Origin: Chitinophaga pinensis
GTDB lineage: Bacteria; Bacteroidota; Bacteroidia; Flavobacteriales_D; Crocinitomicaceae
Length of the DNA: 38,952 nt
Reading direction: 5' to 3'
Assembly (NCBI GenBank): GCA_945883825.1
Contig: CAMCYF010000022.1
Coordinates: forward strand, 1-38,952
The position numbers and the translations under genes were made by a program. Below are positions 23,433 to 30,967 of this stretch, in pieces. How positions within the stretch are numbered: the first letter of the stretch is position 1; each line of letters begins with the position of its first letter. The notes below the pieces were generated by a model. The model was not told the origin of the DNA and did not search any database. It was given only the letters and a program-made list of their open reading frames with translations.

Positions 23433-25754
23433 TTATAGTTTAATAAAGCGCTTCAAAGCAGTTCTTCCGTTTGTTAAATCGACTTTTAACCAGTAGGTGC
23501 CAGTTGCTAGAGAAGAAATTTTTAATTCATGGGACTCAAATAATGCAGGTTCGCTGTAAATTAATTTTCCATAAATATCTACAATGCTAATTTGCTTTGC
23601 AGAAGAAGGCAAATAAATAAACAGTAAATCATTTGCTGGATTTGGAAAAACATTTAATTCGTGGTTTTCACTTTCTACTAATCCTATAGTGCTAATATTT
23701 TTAAAAACTATTCCAAGTTCTGCTCCAAAATTAGGGGTGCTAAGTGTATAAAAATTTATGTTGTTATGATTTGCCAAAGACAAGCTACCATCTGCTATGA
23801 ATCCAGATAGACCATCACCGTAATAATCATAGATTTTAAATGTATAGCAATCGTTAAGTGAAAGAGGCACATCCCAATTGTAAGTTGTATTATCTAAAAG
23901 AGGACTTGTAGGATCTGTCGGGCCTGGAGTGTTATTTGTCCCATAAGTCCCTGCAAAACTTTCATTTCCTTGAAACCAAACTACCGTGCCATTGCTTGAA
24001 AGTACCTCCATGTATGTTTCTGAAGAATAATTATCTGTTAGCAGCGTAACTTTGAGCAAGTTTGAAGTTTGATTGATCGCTGTAACAAGAAATTGAGTAT
24101 TAGTAGCATTATTAACTGATAATTCATCAACTCCATTATTCACCTGAGAAACAGTAGCAGAAAAAGTGTGATTGCCCGGAAGCAATTGAACAGGTGGTAG
24201 GTTTATTACTTGCGTTTGAAATTGAGCTAAACTTCCATTCCAATTATAATTTTGTGCAGTTCCACCATCAATTGAATAGCTAATAACTGCTGTAGTTACT
24301 GTTTGACTACCACCATTAGAAATAGTGACATTTGGAATATAATTAGAACCGCAAAGAGATGTTTGTATGAAAGCAGAATTACTTAATCCAGCATCAAGCG
24401 TTATTGTTGGGGCATTTGATGGGTCATAGCCGTCTACAAAACTTGCATTGGTGTTATTTGGGTCTAACCAATGTTTCAATTGGCCGCTAGTCGTACTTCC
24501 CGCAGGATTCCAAGAAACACTTACTTTCCCGTATTCATCTGATAAAACTGATGCGCCACATGCTGAAGCACCTCCATGTAATTGTCCAATAATTCTGCGG
24601 TTTTGGTTAAAAAGTGGCGAACCTGAAGATCCGGGCTCAGTGACTCCAAGGTCCCAAGAAAGCACTCCCCAATGACTATTAGGTGGACTTCCTCCAAAAC
24701 TTGTAGAAATTAATGCATTGTTTTCTATAGCAATTTTTTTAATATCCCCTGAAGGATGATGAATACAAACTGCTGATGGTGAAATTGTTTCAGTATTATC
24801 CCAACCAGAAAAGTAAGGAGTGTAAGCTGCTGGAACAGTTCCATTTACTAAGCCTCCTGTTATCTCTACCAAACAAAAGTCGGATGGTGTTCCCTGTGCT
24901 CTTAATACAGCGCCTGACAATGATTGAAATGTGGGAGAGGTTGAAGGATTTATACAAGAAGTAGATTCCCATTGAAATCGGAAAATCCAAGTTGCAGGAT
25001 TACTGTAGCAATGATTAGCCGTTAAAACATAAGGTTTCCCATCGTTTAAAGTATTATTTATTAGGGCCCCAGTACAAAAGCCGTTGCTCCCTGAAACAAG
25101 CATAACAACGCTATTTCGCTGTTGTGTCCAAGCAGCACCTTCTGGGCAATTAACATTAACATTACAGGCTCCAGAGCCACCAAAAGCTTTAAGTAGAAAT
25201 TCATTTGGTGTTCGATAGCCATGCGTAACCGTACAAATATTTACATTTCCAATAGAAGATCCTTTAGGCACAAAATATTCAACAATTGTCATTTCTCCAG
25301 GCACTAATTCAGTTCCCAACTCACCATTATATAGATGAGATGCTGTAAATTTTCCGAGAATAAAGTCTTTGCTTGGATTATAGACATACAATTCATTTCC
25401 TGTAGGAATAACCGTTTGAGAAAAAGTTAAATTGATTGTCAAAGCATTTTTACAAACAACAACAAGTTGCCAAATTCTATCTCCATTTGGTAAATTAATC
25501 CAAATTCCAGAATTTGAGATGTTGATGTTCGTATTATTATTAAATCCAAAGCGCCAAGGTGCAGTTCCCGAATTGTCGGTTAGAGAATCTTCAATCTTTA
25601 AGGCAGTTATATTCGGTTCATCAAAGACACGCTTATCGATTTTATTATAATCGACAACTTCTTTAAACGTTTTAGGAAGCCCTCCATCACCTTGCTGAGA
25701 GAAAGTCACTAAGCTTAATAGTATAAAAAACGATAGAAAAAACGACTTGGTCAT
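23433..25754 (-). CDS. Secreted trypsin-like serine protease with T9SS type A sorting domain
   Basis: A 773-residue exported protease similar in plan to lysyl endopeptidases. A signal peptide (about 1-20, ending TFSQ) and a pro/beta-rich region come first. The S1-fold catalytic part is at about 200-430: His248 in LTANHCYS, an Asp in GTPSDFCLVEI (about 292), and Ser in TEPGSSGSPLF (about 377), with GFCTGALINN ahead. A CARDB-like beta domain follows (about 450-560), then a segment with DYYGDGLSGF. The last 75 residues are a T9SS type A sorting domain (LNVFPNPANDLLFIYLP, ISIVDIYGKLIY, GTYWLKV, ALKRFIKL). It should be secreted by the type IX system and act outside the cell. It lies 15 bp upstream of the HemW gene, co-directional. 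Confidence 0.92.
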   Translation of the reverse strand: MTKSFFLSFFILLSLVTFSQQGDGGLPKTFKEVVDYNKIDKRVFDEPNITALKIEDSLTDNSGTAPWRFGFNNNTNINISNSGIWINLPNGDRIWQLVVVCKNALTINLTFSQTVIPTGNELYVYNPSKDFILGKFTASHLYNGELGTELVPGEMTIVEYFVPKGSSIGNVNICTVTHGYRTPNEFLLKAFGGSGACNVNVNCPEGAAWTQQRNSVVMLVSGSNGFCTGALINNTLNDGKPYVLTANHCYSNPATWIFRFQWESTSCINPSTSPTFQSLSGAVLRAQGTPSDFCLVEITGGLVNGTVPAAYTPYFSGWDNTETISPSAVCIHHPSGDIKKIAIENNALISTSFGGSPPNSHWGVLSWDLGVTEPGSSGSPLFNQNRRIIGQLHGGASACGASVLSDEYGKVSVSWNPAGSTTSGQLKHWLDPNNTNASFVDGYDPSNAPTITLDAGLSNSAFIQTSLCGSNYIPNVTISNGGSQTVTTAVISYSIDGGTAQNYNWNGSLAQFQTQVINLPPVQLLPGNHTFSATVSQVNNGVDELSVNNATNTQFLVTAINQTSNLLKVTLLTDNYSSETYMEVLSSNGTVVWFQGNESFAGTYGTNNTPGPTDPTSPLLDNTTYNWDVPLSLNDCYTFKIYDYYGDGLSGFIADGSLSLANHNNINFYTLSTPNFGAELGIVFKNISTIGLVESENHELNVFPNPANDLLFIYLPSSAKQISIVDIYGKLIYSEPALFESHELKISSLATGTYWLKVDLTNGRTALKRFIKL

Positions 25755-25770
25755 TGTATTACTTTAATTT

Positions 25771-26382
25771 TTATTTTGATACTCTTTTAATACTACAACC
25801 CTTTGGTGCTGTATAATTTGGTTTAACCTTTTTACCATTTAAAACAGATTGAATGGCCATACTTAAATACTGCTCATCTATCTTTCGTTTATTATCCCAG
25901 ATATTATCAATAGAGCCAGCATAAATAAGCTTATCATTTTTATCGAAGAAAAAAACATGCGGAGTTGTCTTTGCCTCCATTGCATTTGCCAATTCTGAAT
26001 TCTCATCCATTAAATAAGGCATTTGATAAGACATCTTTTTTGCATGGGATTTCATTTCCTCAAAAGAATCTACTCCAGCTCTTTTGCCATCGTTAGAATT
26101 TACTAAAACGAAACCAATATTTGCTTTTAAGGCCATATTATATAATGGATTATATTGGTTTTCCCAGCCTGGGAAATCTTCTGTTCCTACAACAAATGGG
26201 CAGGTGTTACAACTAAAAATTACAATTAAGCCATTTTCTTTTTTAATGTTCTTTAATGAGCTTGAAGATTCCTGTGTATTAGGAAAGACTTTATCCATTA
26301 AGGGGGCTGATGATTTTAATTTAATTTGTGAACTAGCAAACTGAGCGAGTAATATGAAGACGAAAAGAAGAAATGATTTCAT
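25771..26382 (-). CDS. Exported thioredoxin-like protein (redoxin/AhpC-TSA type)
   Basis: A 203-residue protein with a signal peptide (residues 1-19, ending FASSQ) and a thioredoxin fold. The redox pair is Cys58 and Cys61 in IFSCNTCPFVVG. Later come LVNSNDGKRAGVDSFEEM, the peroxiredoxin-like YQMPYLMDENSELA, and cis-Pro in KTTPHVFFFD. It resembles the Bacteroidota redoxins whose targets are unknown. Export suggests a role in periplasmic disulfide or peroxide chemistry. It is the first gene of the leftward run, 16 bp ahead of the T9SS protease, which has several cysteines and could be a substrate (inference). Confidence 0.88.
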   Translation of the reverse strand: MKSFLLFVFILLAQFASSQIKLKSSAPLMDKVFPNTQESSSSLKNIKKENGLIVIFSCNTCPFVVGTEDFPGWENQYNPLYNMALKANIGFVLVNSNDGKRAGVDSFEEMKSHAKKMSYQMPYLMDENSELANAMEAKTTPHVFFFDKNDKLIYAGSIDNIWDNKRKIDEQYLSMAIQSVLNGKKVKPNYTAPKGCSIKRVSK

Positions 26383-26515
26383 TGTTAGAAAATTTAGTTG
26401 TGAGTCAAAGTTAGCTCTTTTTATTAAAATTTATACTACCTAATTGAATGATTTTTTAGTAGTCTTTTATTTACCTTTAAAGCAATTGAATCAGATTAAT
26501 GTTCTGCGAATTTGA

Positions 26516-26523
26516 TATATTTG
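26516..26523 (+). promoter_or_regulatory. Possible -7 box TATATTTG upstream of the ECF sigma gene
   Basis: A perfect TAnnTTTG match, but 115 bases from the start codon and without a TTG at standard distance. The 255-bp gap holds no other feature I can identify. Confidence 0.25.
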
Positions 26524-26637
26524 CTTTTAAAAATCATTTTTTTAACGGTTTAAGATATTAAGAATTAGCTGAGTTTAATTATTTATTTTACGTATATGCA
26601 ACTTCCTTTCCAGTTCATTAGTCTATAATTCTGAGTC

Positions 26638-27162
26638 ATGGATGATACTTCATTGGTAAACGAATGTTTGAAAGGAAATTCCAGAGCTCAAAAAGCGTTG
26701 TTTGACAAATTTGCTCCAAAGATGCTCTCAGTTTGTTTAAGGTATATGAAAAATACCGAAAAAGCAGAAGATGCTCTTCAAGACGGATTTATTAAGGTTT
26801 TTGTTAATCTTTTAAATTATAAAAATAGTGGAGTTTTAGAGGGATGGATTAGAAGAATAATAGTAAATACCTGCTTAGATGAATTAAAAAAAAATAAGAA
26901 GTTACTACTTAATATTAGCGTTGAGGAAGTTGAATATAAATTAGAAAGCAATGATTTTGTTCAAGAACAAATGATGGCAGATGATTTGATGAAGTTAATA
27001 CAAGATATGCCCGCAGGATATAGAGTCATTTTTAACATGTTTGCGATTGAAGGATATGCTCATCAAGAAATTGCTACTCAGCTGGGAATTTCAGAAAGCA
27101 CATCAAAATCACAATATTTGAGAGCTAGAGCATATTTAAAACAAAGAATTGAGAAAAGATAA
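26638..27162 (+). CDS. ECF-type RNA polymerase sigma factor
   Basis: A 174-residue sigma-70 family factor of the extracytoplasmic function group. Region 2 is at about residues 12-80 (KALFDKFAPKMLSVCLRYMK, EDALQDGFIKVFVNL, LEGWIRRIIVNTCLDEL). A linker follows, then region 4 at about 115-172 (MPAGYRVIFNMFAIEGYAHQ, EIATQLGISESTSKSQYLRA). It directs RNA polymerase to a small set of promoters in response to an envelope signal. The next gene overlaps it by one base (TAATG) and encodes a membrane protein that likely acts as its anti-sigma or sensor. Target genes are not visible. Confidence 0.93.
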   Translation: MDDTSLVNECLKGNSRAQKALFDKFAPKMLSVCLRYMKNTEKAEDALQDGFIKVFVNLLNYKNSGVLEGWIRRIIVNTCLDELKKNKKLLLNISVEEVEYKLESNDFVQEQMMADDLMKLIQDMPAGYRVIFNMFAIEGYAHQEIATQLGISESTSKSQYLRARAYLKQRIEKR

Positions 27163-27983
27163 TGATAGAAAAAGATTATATAAAAGAGTTGTTTCAGGAA
27201 AAACTTACTTCTCACGAAGTTCCTGTTCGAGCTGATTTATGGACTTCTGTTTCATCATCTATTGGAGGAAGTTCAGTAGCAGCTACCTCTATGTCTATTG
27301 CAACTAAACTATTGATTGCTGCAAATGTTTCTGCAGTCGCACTTGTTACTTTTTATTTAGTAAACGATAAAAATCTTGAGCAAAGTCCTATTAAAAAAGA
27401 GAATCCGCAAGAGCAAAGAATTATTACTATTGATTCGCTTAAAATAGAAGAAGTAAAAAAAGATGAAAAACTCCTTCCAAAACAACCAGAGCAGCGTCTT
27501 GACTGCGCGTATGATTTTTCAACACCTGAAAATGAGTCTGATTTAAATTCGGAATTTCAACAAAGCAACAAAATTGATATAAATAAAGAAATTATTACAG
27601 AGAAAGATCCACAAAAAATCGAGAAACAAGACCCTATTATTCGAAATAACTATACTTCAACCAGCGAAATAATAGCTAAGCCTGAAACCAAAACAAAAGA
27701 GCAAGAAAAAACTGTTCTTTTACCAAATATTTTCACGCCAAATGGCGATGGTAAAAATGATTTCTTAAGCATCAAAATTGGTGAAGTGACAGAATTTTCT
27801 GTTGTAATTTTAAATCAAGCAAATAAAGTAATCTTCACCTCCAATGATCCAAATTTTTCATGGGATGGACTCGCAACAAATGGTGAGCTTTCTCCAGCAG
27901 GGACTTATGTTTATTATATCAGTGCTAAAGATTTAAATGGCAAACTGCTAACAAAATATAGCAGCTTAACTATAAGTTATTAA
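27162..27983 (+). CDS. Membrane protein with anti-sigma-like N-terminus and T9SS type B (gliding-type) C-terminal domain
   Basis: The 273-residue product has three parts. A cytoplasmic N-terminus (about 1-45) with KELFQEKLTSHEVPVRADLW resembles the sigma-binding leader of Bacteroidota anti-sigma-like proteins. A single membrane span covers about 46-65 (LLIAANVSAVALVTFYLV). A long charged, low-complexity periplasmic linker (about 70-185) leads to a C-terminal gliding-associated CHU_C/type B domain (LPNIFTPNGDGKNDFLSI, FSVVILNQANKVIF, WDG, SPAGTYVYYI). There is no cleavable signal peptide. It is coupled to the ECF sigma gene by a TAATG overlap, so an anti-sigma role is likely. Why an inner-membrane protein carries a T9SS-type domain is unclear; it may sense rather than be exported. 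Confidence 0.7.
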   Translation: MIEKDYIKELFQEKLTSHEVPVRADLWTSVSSSIGGSSVAATSMSIATKLLIAANVSAVALVTFYLVNDKNLEQSPIKKENPQEQRIITIDSLKIEEVKKDEKLLPKQPEQRLDCAYDFSTPENESDLNSEFQQSNKIDINKEIITEKDPQKIEKQDPIIRNNYTSTSEIIAKPETKTKEQEKTVLLPNIFTPNGDGKNDFLSIKIGEVTEFSVVILNQANKVIFTSNDPNFSWDGLATNGELSPAGTYVYYISAKDLNGKLLTKYSSLTISY

Positions 27984-28081
27984 ACTAACTTATTCTTTTC
28001 CCATATTTGTATTTAAGAAAGGCATCAGGGTTACTTACTTTAGACTTTATTATTTTATCTTTCAAAAATAGTTTTTCAAGA

Positions 28082-28981
28082 ATGATTTCGTCTCCAAACA
28101 CCATCTTATTTTTAGTAAATCCTTTTGCTGGAAAAGGTAAAGCTATGTTAATAGCAAAAAATACTATTGATATAATACGGCAAAACGGCTATGAAACCGA
28201 ATTGTTTGAAGGAAAAAATAAAGAGGATTTTTTAAATTTCACGATTATTTATGAAATAAATAAAATTCAGAAAATTGCCGTTTTTGGAGGCGATGGTACA
28301 ATGCACGATATAGTTAATGCGCTTATGCTAAAGTCAGAATGGCTTTCTAAACCACTTATGCTTTTCCCTTGTGGTACTGGTAACGCATTTTGTCACGATC
28401 TCGATTGTTTAAGTGTTGAAAAAGCTACACAACGCTTACTAAATGGGAAAGAAATGCTGGTTGATTTAGCTGAAATTAAAATGAGGGAAAATAGCATGTG
28501 GGCTTTTAACATTGTTGGTTGTGGACTTGTATCTCACATTAATACTTTAGCTGAAAAAATGCGTTATTTTGGGCCTGCAAGGTATAATATTGCAACGATT
28601 ATGAAAATAATTTCACCCCCAGTATTAAAAGCTAAAATTTCTTTCAATGGAGAAATTTTTGCTAAAGATTATTGTTTTCTTTTAGCTTGTAACACTAGAT
28701 TTACTGGAAAAGGGATGAAGATGGCACCTTTAGCAAAATTAAATGATGGACTAATTGATTTTTTAATTGTAGAAAAGACAACAAGATTGAGGCTATTACT
28801 GCTTTTCCCTAAAATATTTAGTGGAAAACATTTAAATAGTCCTTATTTGAGATATGTTCAAACAAATCACATAAAAATCGAAACTCAATATCCCGAATTA
28901 GTTAATATTGATGGCGAAATAAAGGGAAACACCTCTCTTGAAATAATAGTACACAAACAAAAACTAAAAGTAATTTGCTAG
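28082..28981 (+). CDS. Diacylglycerol kinase-family lipid kinase
   Basis: A 299-residue enzyme of the DAGK/YegS superfamily, expected to phosphorylate a lipid such as diacylglycerol using ATP at the membrane surface. The N-terminus is FLVNPFAGKGKA; the catalytic glycine loop VFGGDGTMHDIVNAL is at about residues 67-81, FPCGTGNAFCHDL at about 93-105, and the C-terminal YLRYVQTNHIKIET, LVNIDGEIKGNTSLEIIVHK lid is intact. I chose ATG at 28082 because the frame upstream to the TTG at 28007 codes for no family sequence and contains a promoter-like TATCTTTC (28056-28063). The last 200 bases of the gene and the DNA after it are repeated at 32786-33275, and a shorter piece recurs at 29990-30048. Confidence 0.87.
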   Translation: MISSPNTILFLVNPFAGKGKAMLIAKNTIDIIRQNGYETELFEGKNKEDFLNFTIIYEINKIQKIAVFGGDGTMHDIVNALMLKSEWLSKPLMLFPCGTGNAFCHDLDCLSVEKATQRLLNGKEMLVDLAEIKMRENSMWAFNIVGCGLVSHINTLAEKMRYFGPARYNIATIMKIISPPVLKAKISFNGEIFAKDYCFLLACNTRFTGKGMKMAPLAKLNDGLIDFLIVEKTTRLRLLLLFPKIFSGKHLNSPYLRYVQTNHIKIETQYPELVNIDGEIKGNTSLEIIVHKQKLKVIC

Positions 28982-29258
28982 TACAAAGCACTTGAAAAAT
29001 CTATTAATACCGACGATGACACATAATGTCATATTAAAATCAAAAGAATATCATGTCGTCATAATACCAATAAGAATTTTGTATGCGACAAATTGTATGG
29101 TAATTGGTACAACAAACCAATTGAAGAATCATCATATTGGTAAAAACAGACAATGCTGGGCCTACTTTTCAAGGGAAGAAATTGAAAACTAAAAGTAAAT
29201 GTTCATTACGATTACAAAATAGCGATGTCGGAAAAATACGGAAAACCGAAAGTAAGAG
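28773..29258 (+). repeat. Copy 1 of a ~485-bp direct repeat (lipid kinase 3' end plus downstream DNA)
   Basis: Matches 32786-33275 at roughly 96% by eye, with a 2-base indel near 29186. It spans the last 70 codons of the kinase gene and about 275 bp beyond it. The two copies are in the same orientation and bracket 3.5 kb of accessory genes. Confidence 0.9.
28992..29192 (+). pseudogene. Degenerate small reading frame, possibly a transposase remnant
   Basis: A 66-codon frame starting at TTG, repeated as a 75-codon frame at 33005-33232. The segment MTHNVILKSKEYHVVIIP recalls the N-terminus of IS200-type transposases (a YHVV-type strand before the KYR motif), but the continuation is out of register and no catalytic motif is seen. 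A 2-base indel makes this copy end early. A neighbouring frame also gives protein-like text (FVCDKLYGNWYNKPIEES), which suggests frameshift decay. Low confidence in any identity. Confidence 0.25.
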
Positions 29259-29291
29259 GGTTTAAGAGTGCCGTCTATATTGAAAATTTGG

Positions 29292-29645
29292 CTAACTATT
29301 TTCCTCTTCGATTAATTGCTTTATTCTTAGTTTATTTTCAGGCAAATAATTAAGCGCAATATCCCAAATAATATCATAATCAACGCCGAAATATTCATGT
29401 GAAACTTTATTTCTCAATAAATACATTTCGCTCCAAGGCAAATCCGAATGAATAGTTTTAAAGTCTTCCGGTAAATTTTTAGCTGCCTCTCCAATGATTT
29501 CAAAATTTCGAATAACAGCATCAACAGTTTTATAATCTTGTTTGAACTTAATAAAAGTGTACCCTTCAATATATTCAGCAATACGATCCATTGCAAGATG
29601 CATATCTTCTAAATACATTTTGAATGAACGATTTTCTTTTTTCAT
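29292..29645 (-). CDS. hepT: HepT-type HEPN ribonuclease toxin
   Basis: A 117-residue HEPN (DUF86) toxin. The RNase motif RX4H appears as RNKVSHEYFGVDYDIIW, with Arg, His and the Tyr two residues later that the cognate antitoxin modifies in studied pairs. The family segments DMHLAMDRIAEYIEG and FEIIGEAAKNLPEDF are present. Free toxin would cut RNA (tRNA in studied cases). The ATG overlaps the antitoxin stop by one base (TAATG). It lies inside the repeat-bounded accessory segment. Confidence 0.92.
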   Translation of the reverse strand: MKKENRSFKMYLEDMHLAMDRIAEYIEGYTFIKFKQDYKTVDAVIRNFEIIGEAAKNLPEDFKTIHSDLPWSEMYLLRNKVSHEYFGVDYDIIWDIALNYLPENKLRIKQLIEEENS

Positions 29646-29935
29646 TAAACAAAACTAACCTGTTTTAAAATCTGACTTTTAAGTTGTTCTTTTAGTGCGT
29701 TTTGTGTCACTAAATCTATTTTCTTTTTAAAAACAGATTCAAGAAAAAATTCAAGTGAAAAAAATTTCCAACCAATAGGGTGATCCAAAACAACTAAAAT
29801 ATCAATATCACTTTCTTCCGTATTTGAAGAATCAGCATACGAACCAAATAAACCTATTTCTAAAACAGCATACTCTTCTCTAAGCATAGGTTTTAGCTCA
29901 ATTAATTTTGCTAATATGTCAGCTTTTGAAATCAT
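29645..29935 (-). CDS. mntA: MntA-type nucleotidyltransferase antitoxin
   Basis: A 96-residue minimal nucleotidyltransferase. The motif GS-X10-DxD is exact: GSYADSSNTEESDID. It starts LFGSYADSSN after the hydrophobic IGL strand, and a downstream DLVTQNALKEQLKSQIL completes the fold. Known MntA proteins neutralise HepT by attaching AMP residues to its tyrosine. The start ATG at 29935 (MISKADILAK) matches the family length; a 16-codon upstream extension from 29983 looks non-coding. Order antitoxin-toxin, one-base overlap. Confidence 0.92.
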   Translation of the reverse strand: MISKADILAKLIELKPMLREEYAVLEIGLFGSYADSSNTEESDIDILVVLDHPIGWKFFSLEFFLESVFKKKIDLVTQNALKEQLKSQILKQVSFV

Positions 29936-29989
29936 TCTACAAATATAGTGATTCTTCAAGAAAAAATTCTTCCTAATCAGCATCGGTTA

Positions 29990-30048
29990 GAAACACCTCT
30001 CTTGAAATAATAGTACAAAAACTAAAAGTAATTTGCTAGTACAAAGCA
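29990..30048 (+). repeat. Short third copy of the lipid kinase 3' end
   Basis: About 58 bp matching 28926-28989: GAAACACCTCTCTTGAAATA, then through the TAG stop to GTACAAAGCA, with one 6-base deletion. It lies just upstream of mntA, so the toxin-antitoxin pair sits between two copies of the kinase 3' end. Confidence 0.85.
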
Positions 30049-30130
30049 TGAGATTCAATTGAATTATTTGATTTTTAAACTTTAAAATATTTTATTTGTA
30101 AGAATGTGAATGCTCAAAAATATATAACTC

Positions 30131-30382
30131 TTAATAAATTGAGCTTTTATTATCTGATTCTTTATTTATCAATAATTCAGAAGGATTTATCTTAAGTGAG
30201 TCAGAAATTAAAAATAAAATTTTAAGGCTCATATTAAATGTGCCTTTTTCTATGCGTTGAATAGTTCTTATATCAACATCACAAGAAGATGCTAAACTAC
30301 TTTGTGTCAGTTTTTTTTTTAATCTAATTTCTTTTATTTTCTGACTTATTCCCTTTAATTCTTTCTCGAAATTATTTTCCAC
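30131..30382 (-). CDS. XRE-family (Cro/CI-type) helix-turn-helix regulator
   Basis: A small DNA-binding protein of about 83 residues. The HTH_3 domain is complete: ISQKIKEIRLKKKLTQSSLA, SSCDVDIRTIQRIEKGTFNM, SLKILFLISDSLKINPSELL. The reading frame stays open to TTG at 30469, but that extension is poor protein and covers a 16-bp palindrome at 30416-30431 that looks like an operator, so the GTG at 30382 (or TTG at 30388) is the better start; CACTTTTG directly upstream is a near-consensus -7 box. It is divergent from a lipoprotein gene, and probably controls itself and perhaps that gene. Typical of regulators in toxin-antitoxin or phage-like contexts, but no partner is attached. Confidence 0.8.
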   Translation of the reverse strand: MENNFEKELKGISQKIKEIRLKKKLTQSSLASSCDVDIRTIQRIEKGTFNMSLKILFLISDSLKINPSELLINKESDNKSSIY

Positions 30383-30415
30383 CCTCAAAAGTGAATTATT
30401 CTCATAAAAAATAAT

Positions 30416-30470
30416 ACGACATATATGCCGTAAATAAAGTATTTGTTTATCTTTACAATTAATAAACAAA
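30416..30470. promoter_or_regulatory. Two palindromes in the XRE/lipoprotein divergent region
   Basis: ACGACATATATGCCGT (30416-30431) is a 16-bp palindrome with one mismatched pair. TTTGTTTAT (30442-30450) and ATAAACAAA (30462-30470) are perfect 9-bp inverted arms 11 bases apart. Either could be the XRE operator. Confidence 0.4.
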
Positions 30471-30520
30471 GCGAAAACCGAAAAGCTTTATGAGTAGGTG
30501 TTAAATTTAAAACTTAAAAA

Positions 30521-30868
30521 ATGAAAAAAGTATTATTAGGATTTGGTGTTTTTGTTCTATTGCAATCTTGTATGGTGGAACAATTTTCTGTAAACACGAA
30601 AACAGAATCATTTCAAAATGGAGGTAGAATTTTTGGTGAAACGACCAAAGGCCTGAAAAAAAATCAGGATTACACTCGCTCAACTTCGCTATTTGTTATT
30701 GGAATTAATGTTTTATCAGATTATGAAATCAATGAAATGGCAAAAAAAATAGGCGCAGAACATTACACAATTGAAAGCAAGAGATATTTAATAGGGAACT
30801 TTTGTAAATATTTCACAGGAGGTTTAATTGATGGCAGAAAAGTGACAGTTTTTAAGAGAGCAGAATAA
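30521..30868 (+). CDS. Small lipoprotein of unknown function
   Basis: A 115-residue protein with a lipoprotein signal: a hydrophobic stretch ends LLQSC with Cys17 as lipid site. The mature part has NGGRIFGETTKGLKKNQDYT and a Lys/Arg-rich end, and resembles small Bor/TraT-surface-like lipoproteins only in size. I do not recognise the family. It stands alone in the accessory segment, divergent from the XRE gene, whose palindromes lie upstream. Confidence 0.6.
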   Translation: MKKVLLGFGVFVLLQSCMVEQFSVNTKTESFQNGGRIFGETTKGLKKNQDYTRSTSLFVIGINVLSDYEINEMAKKIGAEHYTIESKRYLIGNFCKYFTGGLIDGRKVTVFKRAE

Positions 30869-30967
30869 TAAAATAAGCATTTAAGACTTATTGCATTTAA
30901 TTTATTTATATTTATTAGCAATTGGTGGATGAATCTGCCATAAAGAAATATCATAAACACAAAATAT

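Noticed and set aside
28007-28081. Longer N-terminus of the lipid kinase from TTG
   Set aside because: The extension lacks family sequence and overlaps a promoter-like TATCTTTC box; ATG at 28082 fits the family.
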